From Prevotella aff. ruminicola Tc2-24 (GTDB lineage: Bacteria > Bacteroidota > Bacteroidia > Bacteroidales > Bacteroidaceae), in NCBI RefSeq assembly GCF_900110895.1, contig NZ_FOIQ01000003.1, forward strand, positions 124,001 through 188,000: a stretch of 64,000 bases of DNA, read 5' to 3'. Numbering within the stretch: the stretch's first letter is position 1; each line of letters begins with the position of its first letter. A program made the translations under genes and the position numbers. Under the pieces are notes generated by a model, which saw only the letters and a program-made list of their open reading frames with translations, was not told the origin of the DNA and did no database searches. Of the stretch, positions 10,393 to 18,186 are shown piece by piece.

Positions 10393-11079
10393 ATGTTCAA
10401 TATCAAGAAGCATATACCGAACACTATTACCTGTTGCAACCTGATCTCTGGTTGCATTGCGACGTATTATGCTTTCCGAAGCGACTTTGACATAGCTCTG
10501 CTCTTTATCATCATAGGAGCGGTTTTCGATTTCTTCGACGGCATGAGTGCCCGTTTGCTGAAAGTATCCTCTCCCATCGGAAAAGAGCTCGACTCACTGG
10601 CCGACGATATCACCTTCGGTTTTGCGCCGTCGGCCGTCGTGTTCAGTTACCTTTGTGGTTTTCACATCCACTGCCCGTTCGTTCCTTTCCTAACCTTTAT
10701 CATGGCGGCCTTCTCTGCCCTCCGATTGGCGAAGTTTAATCTTGACGAGCGTCAGGCATTAGGTTTCATTGGTCTGCCGACTCCCGCCAACGCCCTTTTC
10801 TGGGGATCGCTCATCGTAGCTCTTGAGCAAAAAGGGATTACTTTCTGCGGAATGGAGTGGGTAATTCTTTTGGGTGTATTGATCAGCAGCTATCTGCTTG
10901 TTGCCGAGATTCCCATGTTTGCATTGAAGTTCAAGCACTGGGGATGGAAAGGCAATGAGGTTAAATACATTTTCATTCTCTCTTGCATACCTTTGCTGTT
11001 GCTCTTTGGCATCGGAGCCTTTGCAGTTATCATCGCATGGTATGTTATTCTGTCCGTTGCTACAAAGAAAGAAAACTAA
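10393..11079 (+). CDS. pssA: CDP-diacylglycerol-serine O-phosphatidyltransferase
   Basis: A 228-residue integral membrane protein with about six or seven hydrophobic segments. It carries the CDP-alcohol phosphatidyltransferase motif with Asp46, Asp49, Gly50, Ala53, Arg54, Gly63, Asp67 and Asp71 correctly spaced. It makes phosphatidylserine from CDP-diacylglycerol and serine, the substrate of the decarboxylase encoded just upstream. I chose the ATG at 10393 because the N-terminus MFNIKKHIPNTITCCNL is the typical start of this family and earlier in-frame codons overlap psd. A DUF4834-like gene starts 14 bp downstream. Confidence 0.94.
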   Translation: MFNIKKHIPNTITCCNLISGCIATYYAFRSDFDIALLFIIIGAVFDFFDGMSARLLKVSSPIGKELDSLADDITFGFAPSAVVFSYLCGFHIHCPFVPFLTFIMAAFSALRLAKFNLDERQALGFIGLPTPANALFWGSLIVALEQKGITFCGMEWVILLGVLISSYLLVAEIPMFALKFKHWGWKGNEVKYIFILSCIPLLLLFGIGAFAVIIAWYVILSVATKKEN

Positions 11080-11093
11080 AAGCCTGGCTTTAC

Positions 11094-11501
11094 ATGCGTA
11101 TTTTTTTTGCGGTTATCCTATTTGCTATTATTGCCATCGCTATCATTGTGATGGTCATCATCAATTTCGCATATAGGGGTATCAGGAAGATGAGAGAGGC
11201 GGCCGAAGACAGCTACTATATTCGCCAGAAGCGCAAGGAGCAGAAAGAGAAGAATCCCTTTGGCAACGACTATTTCAAAAGCGCCGACAGCAAGAGCCAG
11301 GGCTCTCGTACCCAGCGCCAATATACCAGTTCCGCACAATCAGGACAGTCGAAGAGTTCTGCTCAAGAAAGAACCACTACCCGTAAGACGACTACGAGCA
11401 GTGGTGTAACAATCATCGACGACCGCGAGACCGAAGAGAAGAAAAAGATCTTCGATCATAACGATGGCGAATACGTAGAGTTCGAAGAAGTCGGCGAATG
11501 A
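11094..11501 (+). CDS. DUF4834-like small membrane protein
   Basis: A 135-residue protein with one N-terminal membrane segment (residues 1-25, very rich in Ile and Val) followed by a charged linker (KRKEQKEKNPFGNDYF), a Ser/Thr/Gln-rich disordered part and a C-terminal motif, VEFEEVGE. This matches the Bacteroidota DUF4834 family as I remember it; the function is unknown. The start at 11094 is preferred because it gives a clean membrane helix, while a frame extending to 10983 would overlap pssA. It is probably the third gene of the psd-pssA operon. Confidence 0.8.
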   Translation: MRIFFAVILFAIIAIAIIVMVIINFAYRGIRKMREAAEDSYYIRQKRKEQKEKNPFGNDYFKSADSKSQGSRTQRQYTSSAQSGQSKSSAQERTTTRKTTTSSGVTIIDDRETEEKKKIFDHNDGEYVEFEEVGE

Positions 11502-11561
11502 CCAAGAGCCACGTACGTTCGTGCTGATGGCTAGACGATGGCCGACTCACCATAGAGGCGC

Positions 11562-12272
11562 TTAATTGTGCACGAGGGTACCTATCTGTTCCCCGTTCAT
11601 CACCTTCTTCAGATTACCCACGACATCCATGTTAAAGACATAGATAGGCAGGTTATTATCCTGACACATACAGATGGCTGTCAGGTCCATCACCTTCAGT
11701 CCCCGTGCCAGTACCTCCTTATAAGTGATCTCGTCAAACTTCTGGGCTGTCGGATCCTTCTCCGGGTCAGCCGTATAGACGCCATCCACACGTGTACCCT
11801 TCAACATCACGTCGGCCTCGATCTCTATACCACGCAAGGAAGAGCCCGTATCGGTCGTGAAGTACGGAGAACCAGTACCGGCAGAGAAAATACACACATA
11901 TCCGGCCTCCATCGCCTCGATGGCGTTCCATTTTGTGTAGTACTCGCCTATCGGCTCCATGCGGATAGCCGTCATCACTTTGTTCTTTACACCGATAGCC
12001 CCAAGAGCACTGCTCAGGGCCAGAGAGTTGATGACCGTGGCACACATACCCATCTGGTCACCTTTCACGCGGTCGAAACCCTTCTGCGAACCCGACAGGC
12101 CACGGAAGATGTTACCACCACCAATGACGATACCGATCTGCACCCCCATCTCACTAATCTCCTTAATCTGCTGGGCATAGTCGCTCAGTCGCTCAGGGTC
12201 GATACCATACCCCTGCTGTCCCATCAGGCTCTCACCAGAGAGCTTGAGAAGGATTCTTTTAAATCTTGCCAT
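11562..12272 (-). CDS. pyrH: Uridylate kinase (UMP kinase)
   Basis: A 236-residue amino-acid-kinase-fold protein of the bacterial PyrH family. Visible motifs are RILLKLSGESLMG at the N-terminus (phosphate loop), IGIVIGGGNIFRG, and the UMP/ATP region VDGVYTADPEKDPTA. It phosphorylates UMP to UDP in the cytoplasm and is normally hexameric and GTP-regulated. It lies 25 bp after birA on the same strand, so the two probably share a transcript. Confidence 0.96.
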   Translation of the reverse strand: MARFKRILLKLSGESLMGQQGYGIDPERLSDYAQQIKEISEMGVQIGIVIGGGNIFRGLSGSQKGFDRVKGDQMGMCATVINSLALSSALGAIGVKNKVMTAIRMEPIGEYYTKWNAIEAMEAGYVCIFSAGTGSPYFTTDTGSSLRGIEIEADVMLKGTRVDGVYTADPEKDPTAQKFDEITYKEVLARGLKVMDLTAICMCQDNNLPIYVFNMDVVGNLKKVMNGEQIGTLVHN

Positions 12273-12297
12273 ACCTTATATAATATTTAAATCTCTG

Positions 12298-13029
12298 TTA
12301 CACGACAAACTGCACCTGTTTGAATGCATACACCCGTCTTTTACCGTCGGTATCCCGTAATATCAGATGCCCGTCGGAGGCCACATCGACGATGGTAGCC
12401 GAGAAGCGCCCCTTTTCATCTCTGTAAACCGCCTCTTTTCCCTTACGAAACAGTCTGCTTCGATAGGCCAGACCGCATGTCTCTCTCATGGAAGCCGCTT
12501 GAAACGACTCGAGGAACGCCTGGAGTAACTCCTCCCTGTCTGTATCCCGTCCCAAGATTTGCCTCAGCGATACCGGGTTGGGCGCATCACTCAGGAATAC
12601 CTCTTGGTTCACATTCAGGCCGATGCCGATAATGCTATCCCTGATGACACCACCTTGCAAACGGTTCTCAATCAGGATACCACACAGTTTCCCGTCACCA
12701 TAATAGATGTCGTTCGGCCACTTGATTTCCACCCGACGGTCAGGGAGATAGGCGTCGAGTGCCTCGCATAACGCCACCGACACGGTCTCCGATATCTGCC
12801 ATTGCCGACTAATCGGAATCTGCTCTGGGTGAATCATCATGGAGAACGTCAGGTTCTTCCCCCGCACCGACTCCCAGCTGTTCGTTCCGCAGCCTTTTCC
12901 TGCTGTCTGATGCTCAGCTGCCACCACGACGACAGCACCAGGAGAGTCTGCCTCCACCATATGCCCGTTGTCACGCAGCCACCGATTGGTCGAATCCGTC
13001 TCTTCAATATGTACGACCTTGAAACCCAT
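12298..13029 (-). CDS. birA: Biotin-[acetyl-CoA-carboxylase] ligase
   Basis: A 243-residue catalytic-domain-only (class I) biotin protein ligase; it lacks the N-terminal DNA-binding domain of E. coli BirA and so cannot be a repressor of the bio genes. Motifs are EETDSTNRWL, the biotinyl-AMP loop GKGCGTNSWES, and KWPNDIYYGDGKLCGILIE. The start MGFKVVHIEE is chosen because a TATCTTTG promoter box sits only 8-16 bp before it on the minus strand, so a longer form beginning at 13080 would start upstream of the transcript. Confidence 0.92.
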   Translation of the reverse strand: MGFKVVHIEETDSTNRWLRDNGHMVEADSPGAVVVVAAEHQTAGKGCGTNSWESVRGKNLTFSMMIHPEQIPISRQWQISETVSVALCEALDAYLPDRRVEIKWPNDIYYGDGKLCGILIENRLQGGVIRDSIIGIGLNVNQEVFLSDAPNPVSLRQILGRDTDREELLQAFLESFQAASMRETCGLAYRSRLFRKGKEAVYRDEKGRFSATIVDVASDGHLILRDTDGKRRVYAFKQVQFVV

Positions 13030-13037
13030 ATTGACTG

Positions 13038-13045
13038 CAAAGATA
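13038..13045 (-). promoter_or_regulatory. -7 box of birA-pyrH promoter
   Basis: TATCTTTG on the minus strand ends 8 bp before the chosen birA start codon. It implies a very short 5' leader and supports the shorter birA start. Confidence 0.6.
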
Positions 13046-13090
13046 CGAAAATTATTCATAATACATGATTGGCAGATCATATTATTTTTC

Positions 13091-13098
13091 TATCTTTG
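13091..13098 (+). promoter_or_regulatory. -7 box of the tadA promoter
   Basis: TATCTTTG lies only 4 bp before the tadA ATG at 13103, so the transcript would have almost no leader. It stands back to back with the birA promoter, 45 bp away. Confidence 0.6.
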
Positions 13099-13102
13099 CA
13101 AC

Positions 13103-13555
13103 ATGATAACAGAAGAACAACAGAAAAAAGACGAGCGTTACATGCAGATGGCGCTCGACGAGGCACAACAGGCGTATGAGGCCGGTGAGATACCTATCGG
13201 TGCCGTCATCGTATGTAAGGATCGGGTGATTTCCCGAGCCCATAATCTGACAGAGACCCTCTGTGATGTCACGGCACATGCCGAAATGCAGGCCATCACG
13301 GCCGCCGCCAACACGTTAGGCGGCAAATATCTCACGGAATGCACGCTCTACGTCACCGTTGAGCCTTGTACGATGTGCGCCGGTGCCATCGGTTGGGCAC
13401 AGATTCCCAGAATCGTTTATGGTGCCCTCGACGAGAAACGAGGCTATCATGAATATGCCCCGAAGGCCATGCACCCCAAGGCAGAGGTGACGGGAGGCGT
13501 ACTCGAAGAAGAATGCCGCAGTCTGATGCAGAGTTTCTTCAGATCAAAGCGATAG
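13103..13555 (+). CDS. tadA: tRNA-specific adenosine deaminase
   Basis: A 150-residue zinc deaminase. The catalytic His59 and Glu61 are in THAEMQA and the zinc cysteines Cys89 and Cys92 in EPCTMCAGAIGWAQI. TadA converts A34 to inosine in tRNA-Arg(ACG). The start at 13103 is chosen because the promoter box directly precedes it, although the frame is open further upstream into birA. It runs divergently from birA, with the two promoters sharing a short intergenic region. Confidence 0.93.
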   Translation: MITEEQQKKDERYMQMALDEAQQAYEAGEIPIGAVIVCKDRVISRAHNLTETLCDVTAHAEMQAITAAANTLGGKYLTECTLYVTVEPCTMCAGAIGWAQIPRIVYGALDEKRGYHEYAPKAMHPKAEVTGGVLEEECRSLMQSFFRSKR

Positions 13556-13582
13556 ATCATTTATTTTGTTAAAGTATGTATA

Positions 13583-13617
13583 ATGCAATGCAATTGCACA
13601 GTGCCAAACTACATTTG
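13583..13617 (+). promoter_or_regulatory. Dyad plus -7 box of peptide-precursor gene 1
   Basis: ATGCA (13583-13587), a 7-bp gap, TGCAC (13595-13599), exactly 10 bp, then TACATTTG (13610-13617). The same layout occurs before the other three Gly-Gly precursor genes. The dyad occupies the place where the -33 TTTG would normally sit, which suggests a regulator-dependent promoter. Confidence 0.7.
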
Positions 13618-13674
13618 CAAGTAGAAATACTTCAATATAGTTTTATACACTTAACATTTTAAATTAACAGAATT

Positions 13675-13839
13675 ATGAAAAAGAATTTTATGAATGCACT
13701 CTCAAACGAAGAGCTGGCAAAGATTAACGGTGGTGTCGCTCCCGACAAGGACGGTAAGACTTGCACTGAACATGGATTGGAGAAGTTCCTTCACCCCTTC
13801 GACCCCATCGGTCCCTCTTTCCCCTTCCCTCTCAACTAA
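13675..13839 (+). CDS. Double-glycine leader peptide precursor 1
   Basis: A 54-residue precursor. The leader MKKNFMNALSNEELAKINGG has the classical C39-peptidase recognition pattern: Gly-Gly at -2/-1, Ile at -4, Leu at -7, Glu at -8 and Leu at -12. The predicted 34-residue core begins VAPDKDGKTC, has one cysteine, and ends in a Pro/Phe-rich tail (HPFDPIGPSFPFPLN). The gene converges on the C39-peptidase ABC exporter gene and is separated from it by a strong terminator. The product is probably cleaved and exported by that transporter. Whether it is a bacteriocin, a signal or something else cannot be told from the sequence. No modification enzyme gene is nearby. Confidence 0.85.
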   Translation: MKKNFMNALSNEELAKINGGVAPDKDGKTCTEHGLEKFLHPFDPIGPSFPFPLN

Positions 13840-13858
13840 ATGAGTCCATCTGATTAAA

Positions 13859-13895
13859 AAAATCCCCTTTCGCCTGATTGACGAAAGGGGATTTT
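13859..13895. terminator. Bidirectional terminator between precursor 1 and the exporter operon
   Basis: A perfect 14-bp stem (AAAATCCCCTTTCG / CGAAAGGGGATTTT) with a 9-base loop. It has A-rich and T-rich flanks and sits between two converging genes. Confidence 0.88.
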
Positions 13896-13898
13896 CTT

Positions 13899-16061
13899 TT
13901 ATTCCATATAGTCAAACTGACTTTGCCATAACTTGTAATAAGTCTCTTTTGCTTCCATCAGTTCCTGGTGAGTGCCCTCCTCTTTCAGTCTTCCGTTTTC
14001 CAAGACCACGATCTTATCGGCATGCATGACCGTACTCAGTCGATGGGCAATGATAATAATGGTCTTATTCTCATGGGCCATTTGAGTAACAGCCTCTTTG
14101 ACATACTTCTCAGACAGAGAGTCCAGTGAAGAAGTAGCCTCATCGAAGATGATGATCTCCGGCTCTTTATAGAGAGCACGAGCGATAGCGATTCTCTGGC
14201 GCTCACCGCCAGAGAGCGATGCACCATGTTCACCGATCTGAGTATTGAATCCCTGGGGTAGTCCTTTGATAAAGTCCTCCAGTCCGAGCATCCGGATCAG
14301 GTCGTTCACTCTCTTGATATCTGGGTTGAAATCACCAATAGCGATATTCTCCAGAACTGTTCCCTGGAACAGCTCGATCTGCTGCGGAACCGTACCGATA
14401 TGCTCACGCAGACTGTTGTTGGCGATCTGGGATATATCATAGTTGCCGATACGTATACACCCATCGTTGACAGGATAGATATGCTGCAACAGCGACATCA
14501 TCGTTGTCTTGCCCGATCCACTCTCACCGACAATGGCCGTCGTCTGACCCTTCCTGAACTTTAGGCTCAGTCCCTCAAAGACATCCTTACGAGTGCCATA
14601 ACGGAACGTCACATCCTCAAAAGTGATATCGTCGATCATCTCCCTCGTCAGTTCCATCTTTCCACTTTCATCCTGCTCTCTCTCCAAGTCCATGATCTGG
14701 AACAGACGGTCGGCTGCGATATTGGCATTCTGCAACTGCTGGTTAGACGTGATCAGAGACTGTAAGGGCGACAACACATAGCCAACCAGAGAGTAGAACA
14801 TCATCAAGGTTCCCGGAGTGATATCCTTGCTGACCACATAGTTACTTCCGACCCACAGCACAGTGATGGTGATACCGGTAGAGACGAACGTAAGTCCACC
14901 TCCAATCATGATACTTCCATAAGCAGCCCTATAGGTATCCTTAAGGAGACGCACAAAGCGGTTCTCGGTCTTGATATTTGCGAATTCCTCCAGTCCGAAG
15001 CGCTTCACCGTGATGATGGCATTCAACGACTCCACCAGATGCGATTCCAGATCCGCACTTTTCTCCATGATCTTCCTCAGGAACTTCTTGTTCAGTTTAT
15101 TGTAGATCAGGAATAAGACGGTAAACAGAGGCGCAGAGATCAAGGTAATCAAAGCCAGCTGCCAAGAATAGATGAACATGACAAAGACGGTCACGACCAA
15201 TATCATCACATTGACCACCAATCCCAGGAACACATCATTAATAAAGGTACGTATCTTCACCGCATCGTTGACTCGTGAGATGATCTCACCCACCCGCATG
15301 GTGTCGAAGAACTGCTGAGGCAAGCTCAGGATATGCTTATAGTACCCCAATATCAACGAAGCATCTATCCGCTGTCCCGTCTTCAAGGCGAGGATACTTT
15401 TCATCGCACCGATAAACACCTGGAGCACCAGGATCATCAGCATGACCACACTCATCATGTTAAGCAGGTTCAAGTTCTCATCGACCAGCACATAGTCGGT
15501 GATCTTGCCGACGTATATGGAGGTAGAGAGTCCCAGAATACTGCATATCAATGCGCCAAACAGCGCCTGGATCATGACACTCCTATGAGGTGCCAGCAGA
15601 CTGACGAACTTTGAGAAGTTACTTTTCGTCTCCTTACCCTGACGAAAGGTCTCGTTGGGTTCCATGATGACCAAGACACCTGTCCACATCTTCAGGAACT
15701 CCTCCTTCTTCACCTTATGCATATCACCGTCCGCCGGATCCATATACGTGATGAGCTCATCCTTCACCTTATAGATTACGACGAAATGAAGCAACTGGTT
15801 CTTCACCTGAACATGTGCGACAGCTGGCAAGGGGATCATCGTCAGTGCCTCCGGCTGGGCCCTCACGCCCTTGGCCGTGAAACCGAGTTTCTCCGCAGCC
15901 TTGATCATACCAAGGATATTAGTTCCTTTCTTATCAGTATATGCGTACTGGCGGATACGTGCCACTGGGAAGCGGAGCCCGTAATACGCACAGATAGAAG
16001 CCAATGAGGCGGCACCGCAATCCGTGATGTCCTGTTGTTTGATTTTGATATTGCTATTCAT
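13899..16061 (-). CDS. C39-peptidase-containing ABC exporter (PCAT)
   Basis: A 720-residue protein with three domains. The N-terminal C39 peptidase has QQDITDCGAASL with catalytic Cys15, His92 (LLHFVVIY) and Asp108 (YMDPADG). A six-helix ABC exporter membrane domain follows at about residues 150-440. The C-terminal nucleotide-binding domain has Walker A VGESGSGKTT, signature LSGGERQRIAIARAL and Walker B IIIFDEATSSLD. Such transporters cut Gly-Gly leaders and export the core peptide. The start MNSNIKIKQQD is chosen because it begins 8 bp after the HlyD gene stop and gives the standard N-terminus. All catalytic residues are intact. Four matching precursor genes lie within 6 kb. Confidence 0.95.
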   Translation of the reverse strand: MNSNIKIKQQDITDCGAASLASICAYYGLRFPVARIRQYAYTDKKGTNILGMIKAAEKLGFTAKGVRAQPEALTMIPLPAVAHVQVKNQLLHFVVIYKVKDELITYMDPADGDMHKVKKEEFLKMWTGVLVIMEPNETFRQGKETKSNFSKFVSLLAPHRSVMIQALFGALICSILGLSTSIYVGKITDYVLVDENLNLLNMMSVVMLMILVLQVFIGAMKSILALKTGQRIDASLILGYYKHILSLPQQFFDTMRVGEIISRVNDAVKIRTFINDVFLGLVVNVMILVVTVFVMFIYSWQLALITLISAPLFTVLFLIYNKLNKKFLRKIMEKSADLESHLVESLNAIITVKRFGLEEFANIKTENRFVRLLKDTYRAAYGSIMIGGGLTFVSTGITITVLWVGSNYVVSKDITPGTLMMFYSLVGYVLSPLQSLITSNQQLQNANIAADRLFQIMDLEREQDESGKMELTREMIDDITFEDVTFRYGTRKDVFEGLSLKFRKGQTTAIVGESGSGKTTMMSLLQHIYPVNDGCIRIGNYDISQIANNSLREHIGTVPQQIELFQGTVLENIAIGDFNPDIKRVNDLIRMLGLEDFIKGLPQGFNTQIGEHGASLSGGERQRIAIARALYKEPEIIIFDEATSSLDSLSEKYVKEAVTQMAHENKTIIIIAHRLSTVMHADKIVVLENGRLKEEGTHQELMEAKETYYKLWQSQFDYME

Positions 16062-16069
16062 AATGTCTG

Positions 16070-17239
16070 CTACTGTTTGTTTAACTTGTTCTGAGTCGGG
16101 TTCACCCAATGATCTATGTTATGATAGAGGATATCGAAGAGCGACCTCTTGGTCACCACGAAATGTGCAAGTGCCGTCATGCCTTTCTTGACCCTGCCGA
16201 TACGGCCAGTCGACTTCAGCGTCAGGAAATCCTTCGTCAGCTTCACCTTCACCTTATACAGATAGCCGTTGTTCTCATCGGTAATAAAGTCGGATGATAT
16301 CTGAGTGACGATGCCCTCCAGCTGTCCCCATTCATTGTAGTTGAACGACTCCAACTGAACCTTCACGGGCATGCCTTCCTGTATAAAGGCGATATCCTTC
16401 GGCGCCACATATGCCTCCAGATAGAGCGTTGAGTCAGGACTGACAAAGGCCAACTGAGTCCCGGCCTGTAGGTTCAGTCCTCGATAGATACCATTAAACT
16501 GTTCGATGGTACCATTCACAGGCGAGCACACGGTAAACAGTTCCTTATCCACCTGATTTGACTTGATATTCGATGTCGCCTCGTTTCTCTGGTTGTTCAG
16601 GTTGTTACGGTCTGTCTGCCATACGCTCATCTGGTTCTGCACTAATGATTTCAGTTCGTTCTCCTTGTCCTGATACTGATACAGATAACGGTTATACTCC
16701 TCCTCACTGATCAGATGCTTATCAAAAAGAGCCTTATTGCGCAGCCATTCTGCCTTATACTGATTGATGTCCGTCTGTATCTGCTCCTTCTTGGACAAGA
16801 AACTCAGATACTCCTGCTGACGGGCAGACGACTGGAATACAGGCGGTCTGCCGCCCCGTGCCAGATAAGTCAGATCAGCATACTGTTGGTTGATGTCCAG
16901 CAACACATTCTCTTGCAGACCGATCCGGGTATCGGCCGAACTCGTTCGGAAACGTAGGATCGGCTGTCCTTTCACCAGATGGTCGCCCTCAGTCACAAAG
17001 ACCTCATCCACAATCTCAGAGATGGGAGCCACGATCACGCTACGCTCCGCCTGCGGACGAATCACGCCCATTCCCGCCACAGAGATGTCTACATTAATAA
17101 ATGGAAGAGACACCAATGCCGCTGCAACAGCCAGAACCACGACGATGTAGATATAATGCGACTTGGTCTTGTGCTGATACAGATAATTCTCCAGACTATC
17201 CTCAATCCATCCTTGAGGTAATATTTGATTGTTCTCCAT
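16070..17239 (-). CDS. HlyD-family membrane fusion protein of the peptide exporter
   Basis: A 389-residue periplasmic adaptor. A cytoplasmic N-terminus of about 28 residues is followed by one membrane helix (HYIYIVVVLAVAAALVSLPF). Then come a lipoyl/barrel-sandwich segment (GVIRPQAERSVIVAPISEIV, GDHLVKGQPILRF), a coiled-coil hairpin around residues 110-230, and a second half-lipoyl and beta-barrel part (VCSPVNGTIEQF). It would connect the C39 ABC exporter to an outer-membrane channel. No TolC gene is in this operon; the TolC-like gene at 56.3-57.6 kb belongs to another system. It is located 5 bp after the HTH gene and 8 bp before the exporter gene. Confidence 0.92.
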   Translation of the reverse strand: MENNQILPQGWIEDSLENYLYQHKTKSHYIYIVVVLAVAAALVSLPFINVDISVAGMGVIRPQAERSVIVAPISEIVDEVFVTEGDHLVKGQPILRFRTSSADTRIGLQENVLLDINQQYADLTYLARGGRPPVFQSSARQQEYLSFLSKKEQIQTDINQYKAEWLRNKALFDKHLISEEEYNRYLYQYQDKENELKSLVQNQMSVWQTDRNNLNNQRNEATSNIKSNQVDKELFTVCSPVNGTIEQFNGIYRGLNLQAGTQLAFVSPDSTLYLEAYVAPKDIAFIQEGMPVKVQLESFNYNEWGQLEGIVTQISSDFITDENNGYLYKVKVKLTKDFLTLKSTGRIGRVKKGMTALAHFVVTKRSLFDILYHNIDHWVNPTQNKLNKQ

Positions 17240-17244
17240 AACCT

Positions 17245-17496
17245 TTATAAAAATCTTCTTCTTCCGTCAACATTCACTGTTATCTCAAAATCGAAGCCAT
17301 CATAATAGTAATATGTGCCGCGAGTGCGGTCATATTTCACCTGGGCCCCTATATCATTGAAGAACTCCAGCAGATTAAATAACTGTCTACGGCTAATGCG
17401 TAACTTACTCGCGAACTCGTCTGGCGTGCCAGTAGCCCGGTGTTTAATAAGGTAATTGATCCGGTTTAATCTTTCGATTTCATTAAATAATACCAT
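17245..17496 (-). CDS. Small HTH protein heading the peptide-export operon
   Basis: An 83-residue protein with a winged-helix-like HTH near residues 8-50 (RLNRINYLIKHRATGTPDEFASKL, then ISRRQLFNLLEFFNDIG) and a short basic C-terminal beta segment (YYYYDGFDFEITV). The helix order resembles the HTH_11 type found in many small regulators. It is the first gene of the operon with the HlyD and C39 exporter genes. It could regulate the operon or the precursor promoters, but no direct evidence ties it to the dyads described here. Confidence 0.75.
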   Translation of the reverse strand: MVLFNEIERLNRINYLIKHRATGTPDEFASKLRISRRQLFNLLEFFNDIGAQVKYDRTRGTYYYYDGFDFEITVNVDGRRRFL

Positions 17497-17548
17497 AATG
17501 GGTCTAGTTTTTAGGTTTATTCTTTACTAAATTTGGTAATCTTTGCCA

Positions 17549-17580
17549 CAAAATTATAGGGTGTGTCTCTCAATCACAAA
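17549..17580 (-). promoter_or_regulatory. Promoter of the HTH-HlyD-C39 exporter operon
   Basis: On the minus strand TTTG (17577-17580) is 20 bp from TAATTTTG (17549-17556), a full match to the housekeeping Bacteroidota promoter, about 50 bp before the HTH gene. It lacks the ATGCA/TGCAC dyad seen at the precursor promoters, so exporter and peptides are probably controlled differently. Confidence 0.75.
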
Positions 17581-17748
17581 AAAATCGCATTGCAAAGCCA
17601 TTTCCGGTTTTAAATAACATTTCATCAGATAAAAACACGCATTTCAATCAATTGCACAACTCGCAACGCCATTGCAGTGACACCTTGCAGCGTGTTCGCA
17701 ACCATCCCGCCCATCAAATGATACATCAGACAAAACAAATTTTCTAAA

Positions 17749-17765
17749 ATGCTATAGAATTGCAC
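17749..17765. promoter_or_regulatory. Orphan fifth dyad upstream of the exporter operon
   Basis: ATGCT, 7 bp, TGCAC matches the dyad of the precursor promoters, with one base different in the left half. No TAnnTTTG lies 10 bp downstream on the plus strand; on the minus strand TTGTTTTG is at that spacing, one base off the consensus. It may be a decayed promoter or a remote binding site. Confidence 0.4.
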
Positions 17766-17788
17766 GGAATTTTATATAGCCCGCCAAA

Positions 17789-17817
17789 CAACATAAGGGG
17801 GGGGGGATCTTATGTTG
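17789..17817. repeat. Ten-G homopolymer inside a 9-bp hairpin
   Basis: CAACATAAG (17789-17797) and CTTATGTTG (17809-17817) are a perfect inverted repeat. Between them, and including the last base of the left arm, is a run of ten G at 17797-17806. Homopolymers of this length are prone to slipped-strand change. It lies between the exporter operon and precursor 2 and touches the 22-bp repeat array. Confidence 0.8.
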
Positions 17818-17946
17818 AAAGAGATAGGGTCTATGACTGTAAGAGATAATCTCCACGAGAGAAAGAGATAATCCCTATAGGGGGTAAAGTCCTATCTCTT
17901 TCTCTGTAAAGTGCCATTCCTTTCACCCATAAACCCTATCTCTTTC
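17817..17946. repeat. Palindromic array of six 22-bp units
   Basis: Three forward units begin at 17817, 17839 and 17861 (GAAAGAGATAGGG..., GTAAGAGATAATC..., GAAAGAGATAATC...). Three inverted units occupy 17881-17902, 17903-17924 and 17925-17946, each reading GAAAG... on the minus strand. The outer arms extend the pairing to 40 bp (17803-17842 with 17921-17960, five mismatches). An inner 13-bp perfect stem joins 17858-17870 to 17893-17905. The centre has the palindrome CCCTATAGGG. The middle inverted unit shares an almost identical stretch with the dyad of the precursor 2 promoter. The units abut, without spacers. Confidence 0.8.
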
Positions 17947-18076
17947 ACCATAAGATCCCCACCTCCACTCACAGTCCCCAAACGCCGCAGAAAGCGGTCC
18001 CTGAGCCTGTCGCGCTCGAGCTCTGCTCGCTTGGCTTGTCCAAGAAGGGCCAAACCCACAATATATGTTAATTTTC

Positions 18077-18116
18077 GTAAAGTGCAAGGAATGTGCACTT
18101 TACAGTAATATCTTTG
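18077..18116 (+). promoter_or_regulatory. Dyad plus -7 box of precursor gene 2
   Basis: This is the best copy of the dyad: GTAAAGTGCA (18077-18086), 7 bp, TGCACTTTAC (18094-18103), a perfect 10-bp inverted repeat. TGCAC ends exactly 10 bp before TATCTTTG at 18109-18116. The start codon lies about 70 bp downstream. Confidence 0.75.
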
Positions 18117-18186
18117 CAATTGTAAAGGATTCCGGAAACCCATACAATTACAACAATCACATTATTAATAATAAAAACTATTTAAA

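Noticed and set aside
11568..12290. A 240-codon frame antisense to pyrH
   Set aside because: pyrH is unmistakable in the other strand and the antisense product has no recognisable features.
17625..17726. A 33-codon minus-strand ORF starting MYHLMGGMVANTL
   Set aside because: It contains Gly-Gly but the stretch before it is only five residues, too short for a C39 leader, and the promoter box is poor; it is probably chance.
17817..17946. Possible CRISPR-like repeats
   Set aside because: The 22-bp units abut without spacers and are in two orientations; no cas genes are nearby.
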